DNA of 64,000 nucleotides, taken from positions 1 to 64,000 of the forward strand of contig CAIZNH010000044.1 of assembly GCA_903934325.1 (NCBI GenBank). The letters run 5' to 3'. Made by a program: the position numbers and the translations under genes. Of this stretch, positions 54,476-63,177 are shown one piece after another. Within the stretch, counting starts at the first letter, position 1. The number at the start of each line of letters is the position of its first letter. The notes under the pieces were generated by a model. It did no database searches. It was not told where the DNA came from and was given only the letters and a program-made list of their open reading frames with translations. This stretch comes from an uncultured Alphaproteobacteria bacterium (GTDB lineage: Bacteria; Pseudomonadota; Alphaproteobacteria; Sphingomonadales; Sphingomonadaceae).

Positions 54476-55196
54476 GGCAGGTTCTTCGGCTCGGGTCCCC
54501 GTCCGTGTGGCGCTGGTCGGCGCGACCGGTCTTGTCGGGCGCAAGGTGATCGAGATCGCGAGCCTTGGAGACGAGGCGCGCATCCTCGGCATTGCCCGGC
54601 GCGAGGCGCCGCTGCCGCCGGGTGCGCGGATGGAAATGTTCGTCGCCGAGCCGGACAAATGGGCCGAGGTGCTCGAAGCCGTGCGCCCGCGCGCGCTGAT
54701 CTGTGCGCTGGGCACGACGCTGAAGAAAGCGGGCGGCGATCAATCGGCCTTCCGCGCGGTCGATTTCGATCTGGTGCTGAAAACGGCCGAGGCGGCCAAG
54801 GCGGCGGGCGTGCCCAACATGGTGCTGGTGAGCGCGGCGGGGGCCGATGCCCGCTCCAAGAGCTTCTACATGCGGGTGAAGGGCGAGGCCGAAGACGCCG
54901 TCTCGCGTGTGGGTTTCAAGCGGCTCGACATTCTCCATCCCGGCCTGCTGCGCGGCGAGCGGGTGGACGACCTGCGCTTTGCGGAGCGCGCCGCGATCAT
55001 CGCTGCGCCGCTGATCGACCCGCTGCTGTCGGGCAAGTGGGAACGGTTCCGCTCGATCGATGCCGCGCTGGTGGCCGAGGCCGCGCTGGGCCTTGCGCTG
55101 CGGCGGGCGGGCGGGCGCTTTACCCATGATAACGAGGCGATGCGCCGCGCCGCGCGCGAATGGCGGCGGGTGCGCGAGACGGGGGAAGAGGCATGA
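54468..55196 (+). CDS. NAD(P)-binding Rossmann protein (HTATIP2/oxidoreductase-like)
   Basis: 242 residues. VALVGATGLVGRKVIEIA is an atypical-SDR nucleotide loop (GATGLVG), and YMRVKGEAEDAV holds the Y-x-x-x-K pair. ILHPGLLRGER follows as in HTATIP2/NmrA-like proteins. Activity unknown. It overlaps dgt by 8 bp and the ABA4-like gene by 4 bp, so the three are translationally coupled. Confidence 0.87.
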   Translation: MSEAGSSARVPVRVALVGATGLVGRKVIEIASLGDEARILGIARREAPLPPGARMEMFVAEPDKWAEVLEAVRPRALICALGTTLKKAGGDQSAFRAVDFDLVLKTAEAAKAAGVPNMVLVSAAGADARSKSFYMRVKGEAEDAVSRVGFKRLDILHPGLLRGERVDDLRFAERAAIIAAPLIDPLLSGKWERFRSIDAALVAEAALGLALRRAGGRFTHDNEAMRRAAREWRRVRETGEEA

Positions 55197-55645
55197 TCGA
55201 CTGGAACGCGGTGTTCTCCATGGTCAATCTGCTCGCGCTGATCGCGTGGGTGGGGCTGATATTCATGCCGCGCTGGCCGGGGCTGCTTTCGGGCGTGCTC
55301 TATCTGGGCGTGGGCCTGCTGTGCCTGATCTATGCGACCGGGCTGATCGGGCTGCTCTCGGGCCTCATCCCCAACCCGCAGGGCGGTGGCGCGGATTTCA
55401 CCACGATTGCCGGCGTGCGTTCGATCTTCGCCAGCGATCCGGGGGTGACGATCGGCTGGACGCATTATCTCGCCTTCGATCTCTTCGTCGGCCTGTGGAT
55501 CGCGCGCGATGGCGATGCCAAGTCGATCTCGCGCTTCATTCAGGCGCCGGTGCTGCTTGCGACCTTCATGGCCGGGCCGCTGGGGCTGGGCCTGTGGCTG
55601 CTGATCCGCGAGCCTGCCGCGCGCAAACAGGGCCGGTTTCGCTAA
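55193..55645 (+). CDS. ABA4-like integral membrane protein (DUF4281)
   Basis: 150 residues from the ATG at 55193 that overlaps the previous stop (ATGA). Four hydrophobic segments (AVFSMVNLLALIAWVGLIFM, GVLYLGVGLLCLIYATGLIG, YLAFDLFVGLWIA, APVLLATFMAGPLGLGLWLL) and the motif GWTHYLAFDLFVG with conserved His fit the ABA4-like family, whose plant member works in neoxanthin formation. In a carotenoid-making sphingomonad a carotenoid role is possible but not shown. Confidence 0.82.
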   Translation: MIDWNAVFSMVNLLALIAWVGLIFMPRWPGLLSGVLYLGVGLLCLIYATGLIGLLSGLIPNPQGGGADFTTIAGVRSIFASDPGVTIGWTHYLAFDLFVGLWIARDGDAKSISRFIQAPVLLATFMAGPLGLGLWLLIREPAARKQGRFR

Positions 55646-55713
55646 ATCGCAGGTAGACCGGCGCGGCCGCTTCCGCTTAACTCTCGCAAACGCTTTTGGG
55701 AGAGAGCACGGCC

Positions 55714-57276
55714 ATGGCACGTAACGCCTTTCACGATCATCAGACCTTCGATGCGATCATGCACTTCTGGGCGAAGGAGCGGCCCGATGGACACGCCTTC
55801 GATCAGGACGGGCGGGTCACCACCTATGCCGAGGCCGATGATCTGACGCGGCGGCTGATCGCGCTGATGCAGGCGCGCGGCATTGCTGCGGGGGACCGGG
55901 TGGCGTGGCTCGGCAAGAACCGCGATATCTACTTCCTGCTCTATATCGCGGCGGCCCGCATGGGGGCGGTGATGGTGCCGATCGGCTGGCGGCTCGCCCC
56001 GCGCGAGATTGCCTATATCCTCACCGATACCGACGCGAAGCTCTTGTTTGCCGATGCCGATTTCGTCGATGTCGCGCATCAGGTGGCGGGCGATGTTCCG
56101 GCCAATCCCGAAGTGATCGAGGCCGAGGCTGCGCGCACTGCCGCGGCGGGCTTCGAGCCTGCCGACTATACCCCGCCCGGCCCGCATGATCCGGTGCTCC
56201 AGCTCTACACCTCGGGCACCACCGGCAATCCCAAGGGGGCGATGCTCTCGAACACCAATCTGCTGGGCCTGCGCAATGCGGGGGTTGCGGCGGGGCTCGA
56301 TTGGCAGTTCTACGAGCCGGGTGACTGCATGCTGGTCGCCATGCCCTGCGCGCATATCGGCGGGACGGGGCTGGTGAATATCGCGGTGGCGAGCGGGGTG
56401 AGGAGCCTGGTGCAGGCGGAATTCTCCCCCGTCGGCGTGCTCGAAGCGATCGAGGCAGGCGCGACCCACATGTTCATCGTGCCGGCTGCCTTGCAGATGG
56501 TCGTCCAGCACCCGCGCGCGGCGACCACGGATTTCTCCAACCTCAAATATCTGATGTATGGCGCTGCGCCCATGCCGTTGGAATTGCTCAAGGAAGCGGT
56601 GCGCACCATGCCCACCACCAAGTTCCTGCAAGCCTACGGCATGACCGAAACCAGCGGCACGATCTCGATCCTCCCGCCCGAGGATCACTCCCTCGAAGGC
56701 AACCAGCGCATGCGCTCGGCGGGCAAGGCCTGCCCGGGCGTCGAGATCGAAGTGCGCGGGAGCGACAACAAAGAGGTGCCGCGCGGCGATATCGGCGAGG
56801 TCTGCATCCGCTCGCCCTCCAACACCGCGGGCTACTGGAAGCTGCCCGAAGCCACCGCCAAGACCATCGATCCCGACGGCTGGCTCCACACCGGCGATGC
56901 GGGCGTAATGGACGAGGACGGCTATGTCTACATCCAGGACCGCATCAAGGACATGATCATCTCGGGCGGCGAGAACGTCTATCCCGCAGAGGTGGAGAGC
57001 GCGATCTACGGCCACCCCGCCATCGCCGAGGTCGCGGTGATCGGCGTGCCGAGCGCCAAGTGGGGCGAGGAGGTGAAGGCCTGTGTCGTCGCCAAGCCGG
57101 GCATGGAAGTGGACGAGGCCGACGTCATCGCCTGGGCGCGCGAGCGGATCGCGGCCTTCAAGGCGCCCAAGAGCGTCGAGGTCATCCCGCTGATGCCGCG
57201 CAACGCCTCTGGCAAGATCCTGCGCCGCGAATTGCGCGCACCCTATTGGGAAGGGCAGGAGCGGCAGGTCTCCTGA
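55714..57276 (+). CDS. Fatty-acid/acyl-CoA synthetase (AMP-forming)
   Basis: 520 residues from the ATG at 55714 with GGGAGAGAG upstream. ANL-superfamily ligase: P-loop-like LYTSGTTGNPKGAM, YGMTETSGT, DGWLHTGDAGVMDEDGYVYI, hinge RIKDMIISGGENVYP and catalytic Lys in PRNASGKILRRE. It activates a carboxylic acid as adenylate and transfers it to CoA. Chain length cannot be judged from sequence. It shares one base with the DUF938 start (TGATG). Confidence 0.92.
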   Translation: MARNAFHDHQTFDAIMHFWAKERPDGHAFDQDGRVTTYAEADDLTRRLIALMQARGIAAGDRVAWLGKNRDIYFLLYIAAARMGAVMVPIGWRLAPREIAYILTDTDAKLLFADADFVDVAHQVAGDVPANPEVIEAEAARTAAAGFEPADYTPPGPHDPVLQLYTSGTTGNPKGAMLSNTNLLGLRNAGVAAGLDWQFYEPGDCMLVAMPCAHIGGTGLVNIAVASGVRSLVQAEFSPVGVLEAIEAGATHMFIVPAALQMVVQHPRAATTDFSNLKYLMYGAAPMPLELLKEAVRTMPTTKFLQAYGMTETSGTISILPPEDHSLEGNQRMRSAGKACPGVEIEVRGSDNKEVPRGDIGEVCIRSPSNTAGYWKLPEATAKTIDPDGWLHTGDAGVMDEDGYVYIQDRIKDMIISGGENVYPAEVESAIYGHPAIAEVAVIGVPSAKWGEEVKACVVAKPGMEVDEADVIAWARERIAAFKAPKSVEVIPLMPRNASGKILRRELRAPYWEGQERQVS

Positions 57277-57878
57277 TGGCGAAGCAGCACGCGCCTGCCA
57301 CCCTGCGCAACCGCGCAGCGATTGCCGATGTGCTGGCGCGCGAATTGCCGACGCAGGGCACGGTGCTTGAGATCGCAGCGGGGACGGGGGAGCACGCGGT
57401 GTTCTTCGCGGGCCATTTCCCCGCGCTCCACTGGCAGCCGAGTGATCCTTCAGCCGAGGCGCTGGCCTCGATCGCGGCCTACCGGGAGGATTACGCGGGC
57501 CGCAATCTCGGCCCGCCGCTGATGCTCGATGCCGCCGCACCCGAAAGCTGGCCGATCGAGCAGGCTGACGCGGTGGTGTGCATCAACATGGTCCATATCA
57601 GCCCGTGGGAAGCGACGCTTGGCCTGTTTTCCGGCGCGGCGCGGGTGCTGGGGGCGAGCGGCGGCCCGCTGGTGCTCTATGGCCCCTATATCGAGGCAGG
57701 CGTGGAAACCGCGCCCTCCAATCTCGACTTCGATGCCAGCCTCAAGTCGCGCAACCCCGCTTGGGGCCTGCGCGAGGCCGAGGCGCTGGACGCGGTTGCT
57801 GCCGGGCTGGGCATGGCCAGAAGCGCCCGATATGCGCTTCCGGCGAACAACATCATCCTCGTCTATAGAGCCGCTTAA
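57276..57878 (+). CDS. DUF938 SAM-dependent methyltransferase-like protein
   Basis: 200 residues. AdoMet motif I is VLEIAAGTGEHAVFFA, preceded by RNRAAIADVL, with WQPSDPSAEAL as motif II and INMVHISPWEATLGLF typical of DUF938. The ending NNIILVYRA is also family-like. Substrate unknown. It starts on the last base of the ligase stop, and its own stop overlaps the entericidin-like gene on the other strand by 4 bp. Confidence 0.86.
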   Translation: MAKQHAPATLRNRAAIADVLARELPTQGTVLEIAAGTGEHAVFFAGHFPALHWQPSDPSAEALASIAAYREDYAGRNLGPPLMLDAAAPESWPIEQADAVVCINMVHISPWEATLGLFSGAARVLGASGGPLVLYGPYIEAGVETAPSNLDFDASLKSRNPAWGLREAEALDAVAAGLGMARSARYALPANNIILVYRAA

Positions 57879-58006
57879 TCAATCGCGCGCTTGCCTGCGC
57901 GGCCGACCGACTTGATGTCGTCCCCCAGCCCGTCGACCGTGTTGCAGGCGGTGGTCGTGACAGTCAGGGCGGCGAGCGCCACGGCGAAAATCGTCTTGCG
58001 AATCAT
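57875..58006 (-). CDS. Entericidin-type small lipoprotein
   Basis: 43 residues, too short for common ORF cut-offs. The signal IRKTIFAVALAALTVTTTAC carries a lipobox with the lipidated Cys at 21, followed by NTVDGLGDDIKSVGRAGKRA. This matches the entericidin A/B family (short amphipathic lipoproteins, ECN). AAGGAG lies 8-9 bases upstream of the ATG at 58006. Entericidins are linked to stationary-phase and osmotic stress in enterobacteria. It is upstream-adjacent to nothing coding on its strand except the EamA gene ending at 58052. Confidence 0.85.
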   Translation of the reverse strand: MIRKTIFAVALAALTVTTTACNTVDGLGDDIKSVGRAGKRAID

Positions 58007-58051
58007 GAGAGGCTCCTTTCGTTCAAGGCTTCAACGCGCGAGGCTAGGCCC

Positions 58052-58975
58052 TTATTCCTGACCCGCGCGTGAAGCGCTGGCCAAACCCTTTGCGAGACGC
58101 CGTTCGCGCCATGCGATGATCACCCCTGCGGCAATGATCAGCGGCGCGCCGAGCCACAGGCTGGCGGGTGCGGCGCGGTCGAAGACGTAATAGCCATAGA
58201 CGCTCGCCCACAGCAGCGAGGTGTAGTCCATCAGCAGGATCACCGCCGCCGAGCCGAACCGCAGCGAGGTGGTGAGTAGCATCTGCGCGCCCCCGCCGAC
58301 CACTCCCATGCCGAGGATCAGCGCCCAGGTGAGCGGATCGTGGCTCGCCATCACGAAGGGCAGGGCCAGCGCGGCGACCGGGGTCGTCAGCGCGGCGAAC
58401 CAGAAGACGATGCTCCACGGGTTTTCGGTGGTGTTGAGATCCTGCAACTGGAAGCTGATGAGCGCGACCATGAAGGGCGCGACGAGGCCCACCGCCACGC
58501 CTGCCAGCGTCACGCCTTCATGCGCGGTGCCGAAAGGCTGCATCACCACCAGCACGCCCGCAAAGCCGATCCCCACCGCGCCCCAGCGCCACGGGCCGAT
58601 ACGCTGGCCGAACAGGGCGATGGCGATCAGCACAGCAAAGATCGGCGCGGTAAAGCCCAGCGTCGTCGCTTCGGCCAGCGGCAGCAGCAGCACCGCGCCA
58701 TAGGTGAAGATCATGCCGAACAGGCCCGAGGCCGCGCGCCGTCCGTGCGCCCCGAGGCGCTTGGTGCGCAGCAAGGCGATCCGGCCGGTGATGGCGAGCC
58801 CTGCGCCCAGCAGGATCATGGTGATGAGCTGGCGCCAGAAGATCAGCTCGATCAGATGCGCGCCGCGCTCCCCTGCGAGCTTCACCAGCATCGCCATCGT
58901 CGCCAGCGCGAAGGCGGCAAGCAGCCGCACGAACAGCGCGAGCAGCGGGCGGGGGCGGGCGATCGAGCCATCCAT
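58052..58975 (-). CDS. EamA/DMT-family transporter
   Basis: 307 residues from the ATG at 58975 (MDGSIARPRP). Ten predicted membrane helices in two EamA repeats (for example LFVRLLAAFALATMAMLVKL and GLVAPFMVALISF), and a glycine-rich TM4-5 loop GLFGMIFTYGAVLLLPLAEA. DMT-family members export metabolites such as amino acids; substrate unknown. The entericidin gene follows 45 bp downstream on the same strand. Confidence 0.9.
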   Translation of the reverse strand: MDGSIARPRPLLALFVRLLAAFALATMAMLVKLAGERGAHLIELIFWRQLITMILLGAGLAITGRIALLRTKRLGAHGRRAASGLFGMIFTYGAVLLLPLAEATTLGFTAPIFAVLIAIALFGQRIGPWRWGAVGIGFAGVLVVMQPFGTAHEGVTLAGVAVGLVAPFMVALISFQLQDLNTTENPWSIVFWFAALTTPVAALALPFVMASHDPLTWALILGMGVVGGGAQMLLTTSLRFGSAAVILLMDYTSLLWASVYGYYVFDRAAPASLWLGAPLIIAAGVIIAWRERRLAKGLASASRAGQE

Positions 58976-59040
58976 CGCCCGATGGCTTGGCCGAGGCGCG
59001 AGGCTTGTGCAAGCGCGCACAGCCCCTACATCAGCGCGCC

Positions 59041-59283
59041 ATGAACCTGTTCGCGCAATTTGCCCTGCTCAGCGATGCCGCCCAGCTTGCCGCGGTGGGG
59101 GGCGCGTTCTGGGCCTTTGCTGCGCTGGCGATGCTGATGGAGCGCCGCCGCGCCCGCCGCCGCGATGTGGCACGGCTGGAGCAGGTGGGCTGGGTGCCGT
59201 GGACCGGCCTGTTCATGATCGCCGCGATCATCGGCGGCGGATGCCTGGCGATGAGCCTGCCGGTGGTGTTGGGGAGTTTGTAG
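59041..59283 (+). CDS. Small two-helix membrane protein, unknown
   Basis: 80 residues from the ATG at 59041. Two hydrophobic segments (AQLAAVGGAFWAFAALAMLM and WTGLFMIAAIIGGGCLAMSL) flank a strongly basic loop ERRRARRRDVARLEQ, so the loop should face the cytoplasm. No family recognised; divergent from the EamA transporter with 65 bp between starts. Confidence 0.65.
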   Translation: MNLFAQFALLSDAAQLAAVGGAFWAFAALAMLMERRRARRRDVARLEQVGWVPWTGLFMIAAIIGGGCLAMSLPVVLGSL

Positions 59284-59430
59284 AATTACCCCTCCGTCAC
59301 GCGCCAGCGGCACGTGCCACCTCCCCATTGCTAGGCAACAGGGAGGGACTGAAGAAGCAACCTCTATCGACAGGTAACCGAACCCGAAGGGTCCGCAAGG
59401 CCGAACGGCCGCCGGCCGGTTAGGCCGAAA

Positions 59431-59454
59431 GATCCGGGCCGGAGGGCCCGGATC
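59431..59454 (-). terminator. Hairpin downstream of cpaF
   Basis: A perfect 10-bp stem (59431-59440 with 59445-59454) with a four-base loop starts 7 bases after the cpaF stop. On the minus strand it is followed by TTTCGG. It also lies after the small membrane protein on the plus strand, so it may serve both genes. Confidence 0.7.
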
Positions 59455-59460
59455 GGCGTG

Positions 59461-61008
59461 TCAGAGACACGCCTCCAAATAAGCCTGGTCAAACCCGAAC
59501 TGACGCGCCTTTTCGAGCGTGTAGGGGCGCAGGCCCGAGGCGCGGAATTCGCCGAGGATCTTCCCGTCGTCTGTCTCGTCGAGATATTCGAACTTGAACA
59601 GCTCCTGCGTCACGATCACGTCGCCTTCCATCCCGATCACCTCGGTGATGTTCGTGGTGCGGCGCGAACCGTCGCGCAGACGCTTCACCTGCACGATCAG
59701 GTCGACCGATTCGGCGATCTGGCGGCTGATGGCTTCCTTGGGGATCTTGATGTCGCCCATCAGGATCATGTTCTCCATACGGCCAAGGCACTCGCGCGGG
59801 GAGTTGGCGTGGAGCGTACACATCGAGCCGTCGTGACCGGTGTTCATCGCGGCGAGGAGGTCGAAACACTCCGCGCCGCGGATTTCGCCCAGGATGATCC
59901 GGTCAGGACGCATACGCAGGGCGTTCTTCACGAGGTCGCCGATGGTGATCGCGCCCTGGCCTTCAAGGTTCGGCGGGCGGGTTTCGAGCGGCAGCCAGTG
60001 CGGCTGCTGCAAGCGCAGTTCCGCGGCGTCTTCGATGGTCAGCACGCGCTCGCCCGGGTCGATCATCTTCGACAGGGCGTTGAGCATTGTCGTCTTACCC
60101 GAACCGGTACCGCCCGAGATGACGATGTTCATCCGGCACGCGCCCGCGATCTTCAAGGCGGTGCACATCTTGTCCGACATCGAGCCGAAGTCGCGCAGCA
60201 TATCGAGCGTGATCGGCTTTTCGGAAAACTTACGAATCGAGATCGCGGTGCCGCGCAGCGAAAGCGGCGGGACGATCACGTTCACGCGGCTGCCGTCCTT
60301 GAGGCGGGCGTCAGCCAGCGGCGTGGTCTGGTCGACGCGGCGGCCGACCTGGTTCACGATGCGCTGCGCGATCGAGAACAGGTGCTGTTCGTCGCGGAAG
60401 CGGATCGGGGCGAGCTGGAGCTTGCCCTTCTTTTCGATGTAGGTCTGATCCGGCCCGTTGACCATGATATCGGACACGTCGGGATCGTTCAGCAGTTCTT
60501 CGAGCGGGCCGAAGCCCAGCAGCTCGTCGATCAGCACCTTTTCCAGCGCGAATTGCTCGCGGCGGTTGAGGGTGACCTTGAGCTCGGCCAGCACTTCGAG
60601 AATGATCGGGCGGAATTCCTCGGAGAGTTCCTCCTTGGACAGCGTCGCCGCCGCTTCGGGATCGACCCGTTCGAGCAGGCGCGGGAGCACCTGTTCCTTG
60701 ATCTTGTGGACGCTGGCTTCAAAGCCGCCGACTTCCGAATTGCCTTCGTTGACCGAAGTCATGCGTTCGTTGAGGCGGTCCATCGCCTCTGCGCTGGAGG
60801 CTGGCCGCGACGGTGCGGCGGGGGCAGCGGACGGCGCCGGAGCGACGCGTTCGGCCGAGCCTTCGCCCGGGATCGGCGGGAATTGTTCGCCACCGCGCGG
60901 GGCGACGCCGGGGACGCCGGCCCCCTTCATCGGACGCGCGACCCCGAAAGCAGGCCTTGCGCCCGGCTTCAGTCCGCCAGCGTTGCCCTTCTTGCCGAAT
61001 GCGCTCAT
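59461..61008 (-). CDS. cpaF: CpaF/TadA-type secretion or pilus ATPase
   Basis: 515 residues from the ATG at 61008 (MSAFGKKGNAGG). The first 90 or so residues are a disordered Pro/Ala/Gly-rich tail. A helical N-domain follows, then the VirB11/GspE-class ATPase: GGTGSGKTTMLNAL Walker A near 300, IEDAAELRL Asp box, GEIRGAECFD Walker B and LHANSPRECLGRM His box. It should power Flp/Tad pili with CpaE and TadBC. No other cpa/tad gene is within the window, so it is separated from the rest of its system. Confidence 0.92.
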   Translation of the reverse strand: MSAFGKKGNAGGLKPGARPAFGVARPMKGAGVPGVAPRGGEQFPPIPGEGSAERVAPAPSAAPAAPSRPASSAEAMDRLNERMTSVNEGNSEVGGFEASVHKIKEQVLPRLLERVDPEAAATLSKEELSEEFRPIILEVLAELKVTLNRREQFALEKVLIDELLGFGPLEELLNDPDVSDIMVNGPDQTYIEKKGKLQLAPIRFRDEQHLFSIAQRIVNQVGRRVDQTTPLADARLKDGSRVNVIVPPLSLRGTAISIRKFSEKPITLDMLRDFGSMSDKMCTALKIAGACRMNIVISGGTGSGKTTMLNALSKMIDPGERVLTIEDAAELRLQQPHWLPLETRPPNLEGQGAITIGDLVKNALRMRPDRIILGEIRGAECFDLLAAMNTGHDGSMCTLHANSPRECLGRMENMILMGDIKIPKEAISRQIAESVDLIVQVKRLRDGSRRTTNITEVIGMEGDVIVTQELFKFEYLDETDDGKILGEFRASGLRPYTLEKARQFGFDQAYLEACL

Positions 61009-61255
61009 TCCCAGCCCCCAAGGCTCATAAATCTGTTCCACCCGTCTTTCGCCATTGAAGCGAAGGGTATCTTCCGAAAAATGGTGAATATTGGGGAAAG
61101 CTTATTTTTTCCCTAAAGCCGTCAGGCTCGCCTGTGCGGCTGTATCAGACTGGTGCGCGCGGGCAGCCGAGGCATCGCTTGCGGCACGCAGGCCCTTGCC
61201 GAACAGGCACTAATGGCTAGAGCGGCACTCGGGCAGCAGAAGGGACGATAGGCCT

Positions 61256-63091
61256 ATGTGCGGAATCATCGGGATTGTTGGCAGCGCCAGCGTGGCGGAC
61301 CGGCTGGTCGATGGACTGAAGCGCATGGAATATCGCGGCTATGACAGCGCCGGGATCTGCACGCTGCACGATGGCGCGCTGGTGCGCCGCCGGGCGGAGG
61401 GCAAGCTCGCCAATCTGGCCGCGGTGCTGGCGGGCGATCCGGCCCCCGGCCTTGTCGGCATTGCGCATACCCGCTGGGCCACCCACGGCGCGCCGACTTC
61501 GGCCAATGCCCACCCCCATGCGACCGGCGAAGTGGCGATCGTCCACAATGGCATCATCGAGAACTACAAGGAATTGCGCGCAGAGCTCGCCGCCAAGGGC
61601 CGCAAGTTCGAGAGCGAGACCGATACCGAGATTGTCGCGCACCTGATCTCCGAAGAGGTGGAGAACGGCGCCGATCCGGAAACGGCCGTCCGCACTGTCC
61701 TGCCGCGCCTGCGCGGAGCCTTTGCGCTGGCGATTGCGTTCCGTCAGCACCCCGACCTTCTGATCGGCGCGCGTCTCGGCTCGCCGCTGGTGCTGGGCTA
61801 TGGCCCCGAAGGCGCTGAGGCGGAGATGTATCTCGGCTCCGATGCGCTGGCGCTCGCCCCGCTGACCCAGCGCATCGCCTATCTCGAAGAGGGCGACTGG
61901 GTGGTGGTGCGCCGCGATTCCGCGCAGATCTACGATGCCGAGAACCGGCCCGTCACCCGCGAGATCCGCGCCTCGGGCGCTTCGGCGGCGGCGGTGGAGA
62001 AGGGCAATTACCGCCACTTCATGCAGAAGGAGATCTACGAGCAGCCCACCGTGGTGGCGCAGACGCTCGCCTCCTATCTGCGCCGCTCGGACAATTCCGT
62101 GGCGCTGCCGCAGATCGATTTCGACCTGTCGCAGATCCGCCGCCTCACCATCGTCGCCTGCGGCACCTCCTTCTATGCCGGGATGGTGGCGAAGTACTGG
62201 TTCGAGCAGTTCGCCCGCGTGCCGGTGGACATCGATGTGGCGTCCGAGTTCCGCTACCGCGAGCCGGTGCTGGAGGAGGGCGGCCTGGCGCTGTTCATCT
62301 CGCAGAGCGGCGAGACCGCCGATACGCTCGCCGCGCTGCGCCACTGCAAGGCCAATGGCCAGACCATCGCGGTGGTCGTCAACGTGCCCACCAGCACCAT
62401 GGCGCGCGAGGCCGATCTGCTGCTGCCGACCCACGCCGGGCCGGAAATCGGCGTCGCCTCGACCAAGGCCTTCATCTGCCAGCTTGCCGTGCTCGCGGCG
62501 CTCGCGGCCCATATGGCGGTGAAGAAGGGCCGGCTGTCGCGCGAGCAGGAGGCGGAGATCGTCCACCACCTGCTCGAAGCGCCCGCTGCCCTCAACGCCG
62601 CGCTCGATCATGATGATGATATCGCAGCGATGGCGCACCTTATCGCGCCGGCCCGCGATGTGCTCTATCTCGGGCGCGGGCAGGACTATCCGCTGGCGCT
62701 GGAAGGCGCGCTGAAGCTGAAGGAAATCAGCTACATCCACGCCGAAGGCTATGCTGCGGGCGAGATGAAGCACGGGCCTATCGCCCTCATCGACGAAGCC
62801 GTGCCGGTGGTGGTGATCGCGCCGTCGGGCCCGCTGTTCGAAAAGACCGTCTCCAACATGGAGGAAGTGCGCGCGCGCGGCGGGCAGGTGGTGCTGATTT
62901 CCGATGGCAAGGGCCTCGCCGAAGCGGGCGAGGGCTGCATCGCGACGATCGAGATGCCGGTGGTCCACCCGCTGATCGCGCCGCTGGTCTATGCGATTCC
63001 CGTCCAGCTGCTGGCCTATCACGTGGCCCTGGTAAAAGGCACGGATGTCGACCAACCGCGCAATCTCGCCAAGTCGGTGACCGTTGAATAA
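61256..63091 (+). CDS. glmS: Glutamine-fructose-6-phosphate aminotransferase (isomerizing)
   Basis: 611 residues. The class-II glutaminase starts MCGIIGIVG, where the Cys becomes the nucleophile after Met removal; TRWATHG, HNGIIENY and the SD-ALALAP region follow. Two SIS domains bind fructose-6-P (ACGTSFYAGM, ISQSGETADTLAALR, STKAFICQL), and the end is DVDQPRNLAKSVTVE. It starts hexosamine synthesis for peptidoglycan and LPS. No glmS ribozyme is seen upstream; RapZ is encoded at 17098-18018. Confidence 0.97.
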   Translation: MCGIIGIVGSASVADRLVDGLKRMEYRGYDSAGICTLHDGALVRRRAEGKLANLAAVLAGDPAPGLVGIAHTRWATHGAPTSANAHPHATGEVAIVHNGIIENYKELRAELAAKGRKFESETDTEIVAHLISEEVENGADPETAVRTVLPRLRGAFALAIAFRQHPDLLIGARLGSPLVLGYGPEGAEAEMYLGSDALALAPLTQRIAYLEEGDWVVVRRDSAQIYDAENRPVTREIRASGASAAAVEKGNYRHFMQKEIYEQPTVVAQTLASYLRRSDNSVALPQIDFDLSQIRRLTIVACGTSFYAGMVAKYWFEQFARVPVDIDVASEFRYREPVLEEGGLALFISQSGETADTLAALRHCKANGQTIAVVVNVPTSTMAREADLLLPTHAGPEIGVASTKAFICQLAVLAALAAHMAVKKGRLSREQEAEIVHHLLEAPAALNAALDHDDDIAAMAHLIAPARDVLYLGRGQDYPLALEGALKLKEISYIHAEGYAAGEMKHGPIALIDEAVPVVVIAPSGPLFEKTVSNMEEVRARGGQVVLISDGKGLAEAGEGCIATIEMPVVHPLIAPLVYAIPVQLLAYHVALVKGTDVDQPRNLAKSVTVE

Positions 63092-63177
63092 GCCCTCAGG
63101 GTGCTGTTAACTATCGCCTTTCGGGATTAGCGGGGGAATTTACCGCAATCTAACCTTTGGCAGTTAAGGTTGCTCTT

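Noticed and set aside
61042-61255. Possible glmS ribozyme upstream of glmS
   Set aside because: Only a short GGGAAA...TTTCCC inverted repeat is seen; no ribozyme core sequence is visible and glmS ribozymes are mainly found in Gram-positive bacteria.
61217-63055. 612-codon minus-strand frame opposite glmS
   Set aside because: glmS is complete with catalytic Cys and SIS motifs; the minus frame is a shadow.
63092-63177. Full CtrA box before the sensor gene (GTTAAC and AGTTAAGG present)
   Set aside because: The TTAA halves do not have the required seven-base spacing on either strand.
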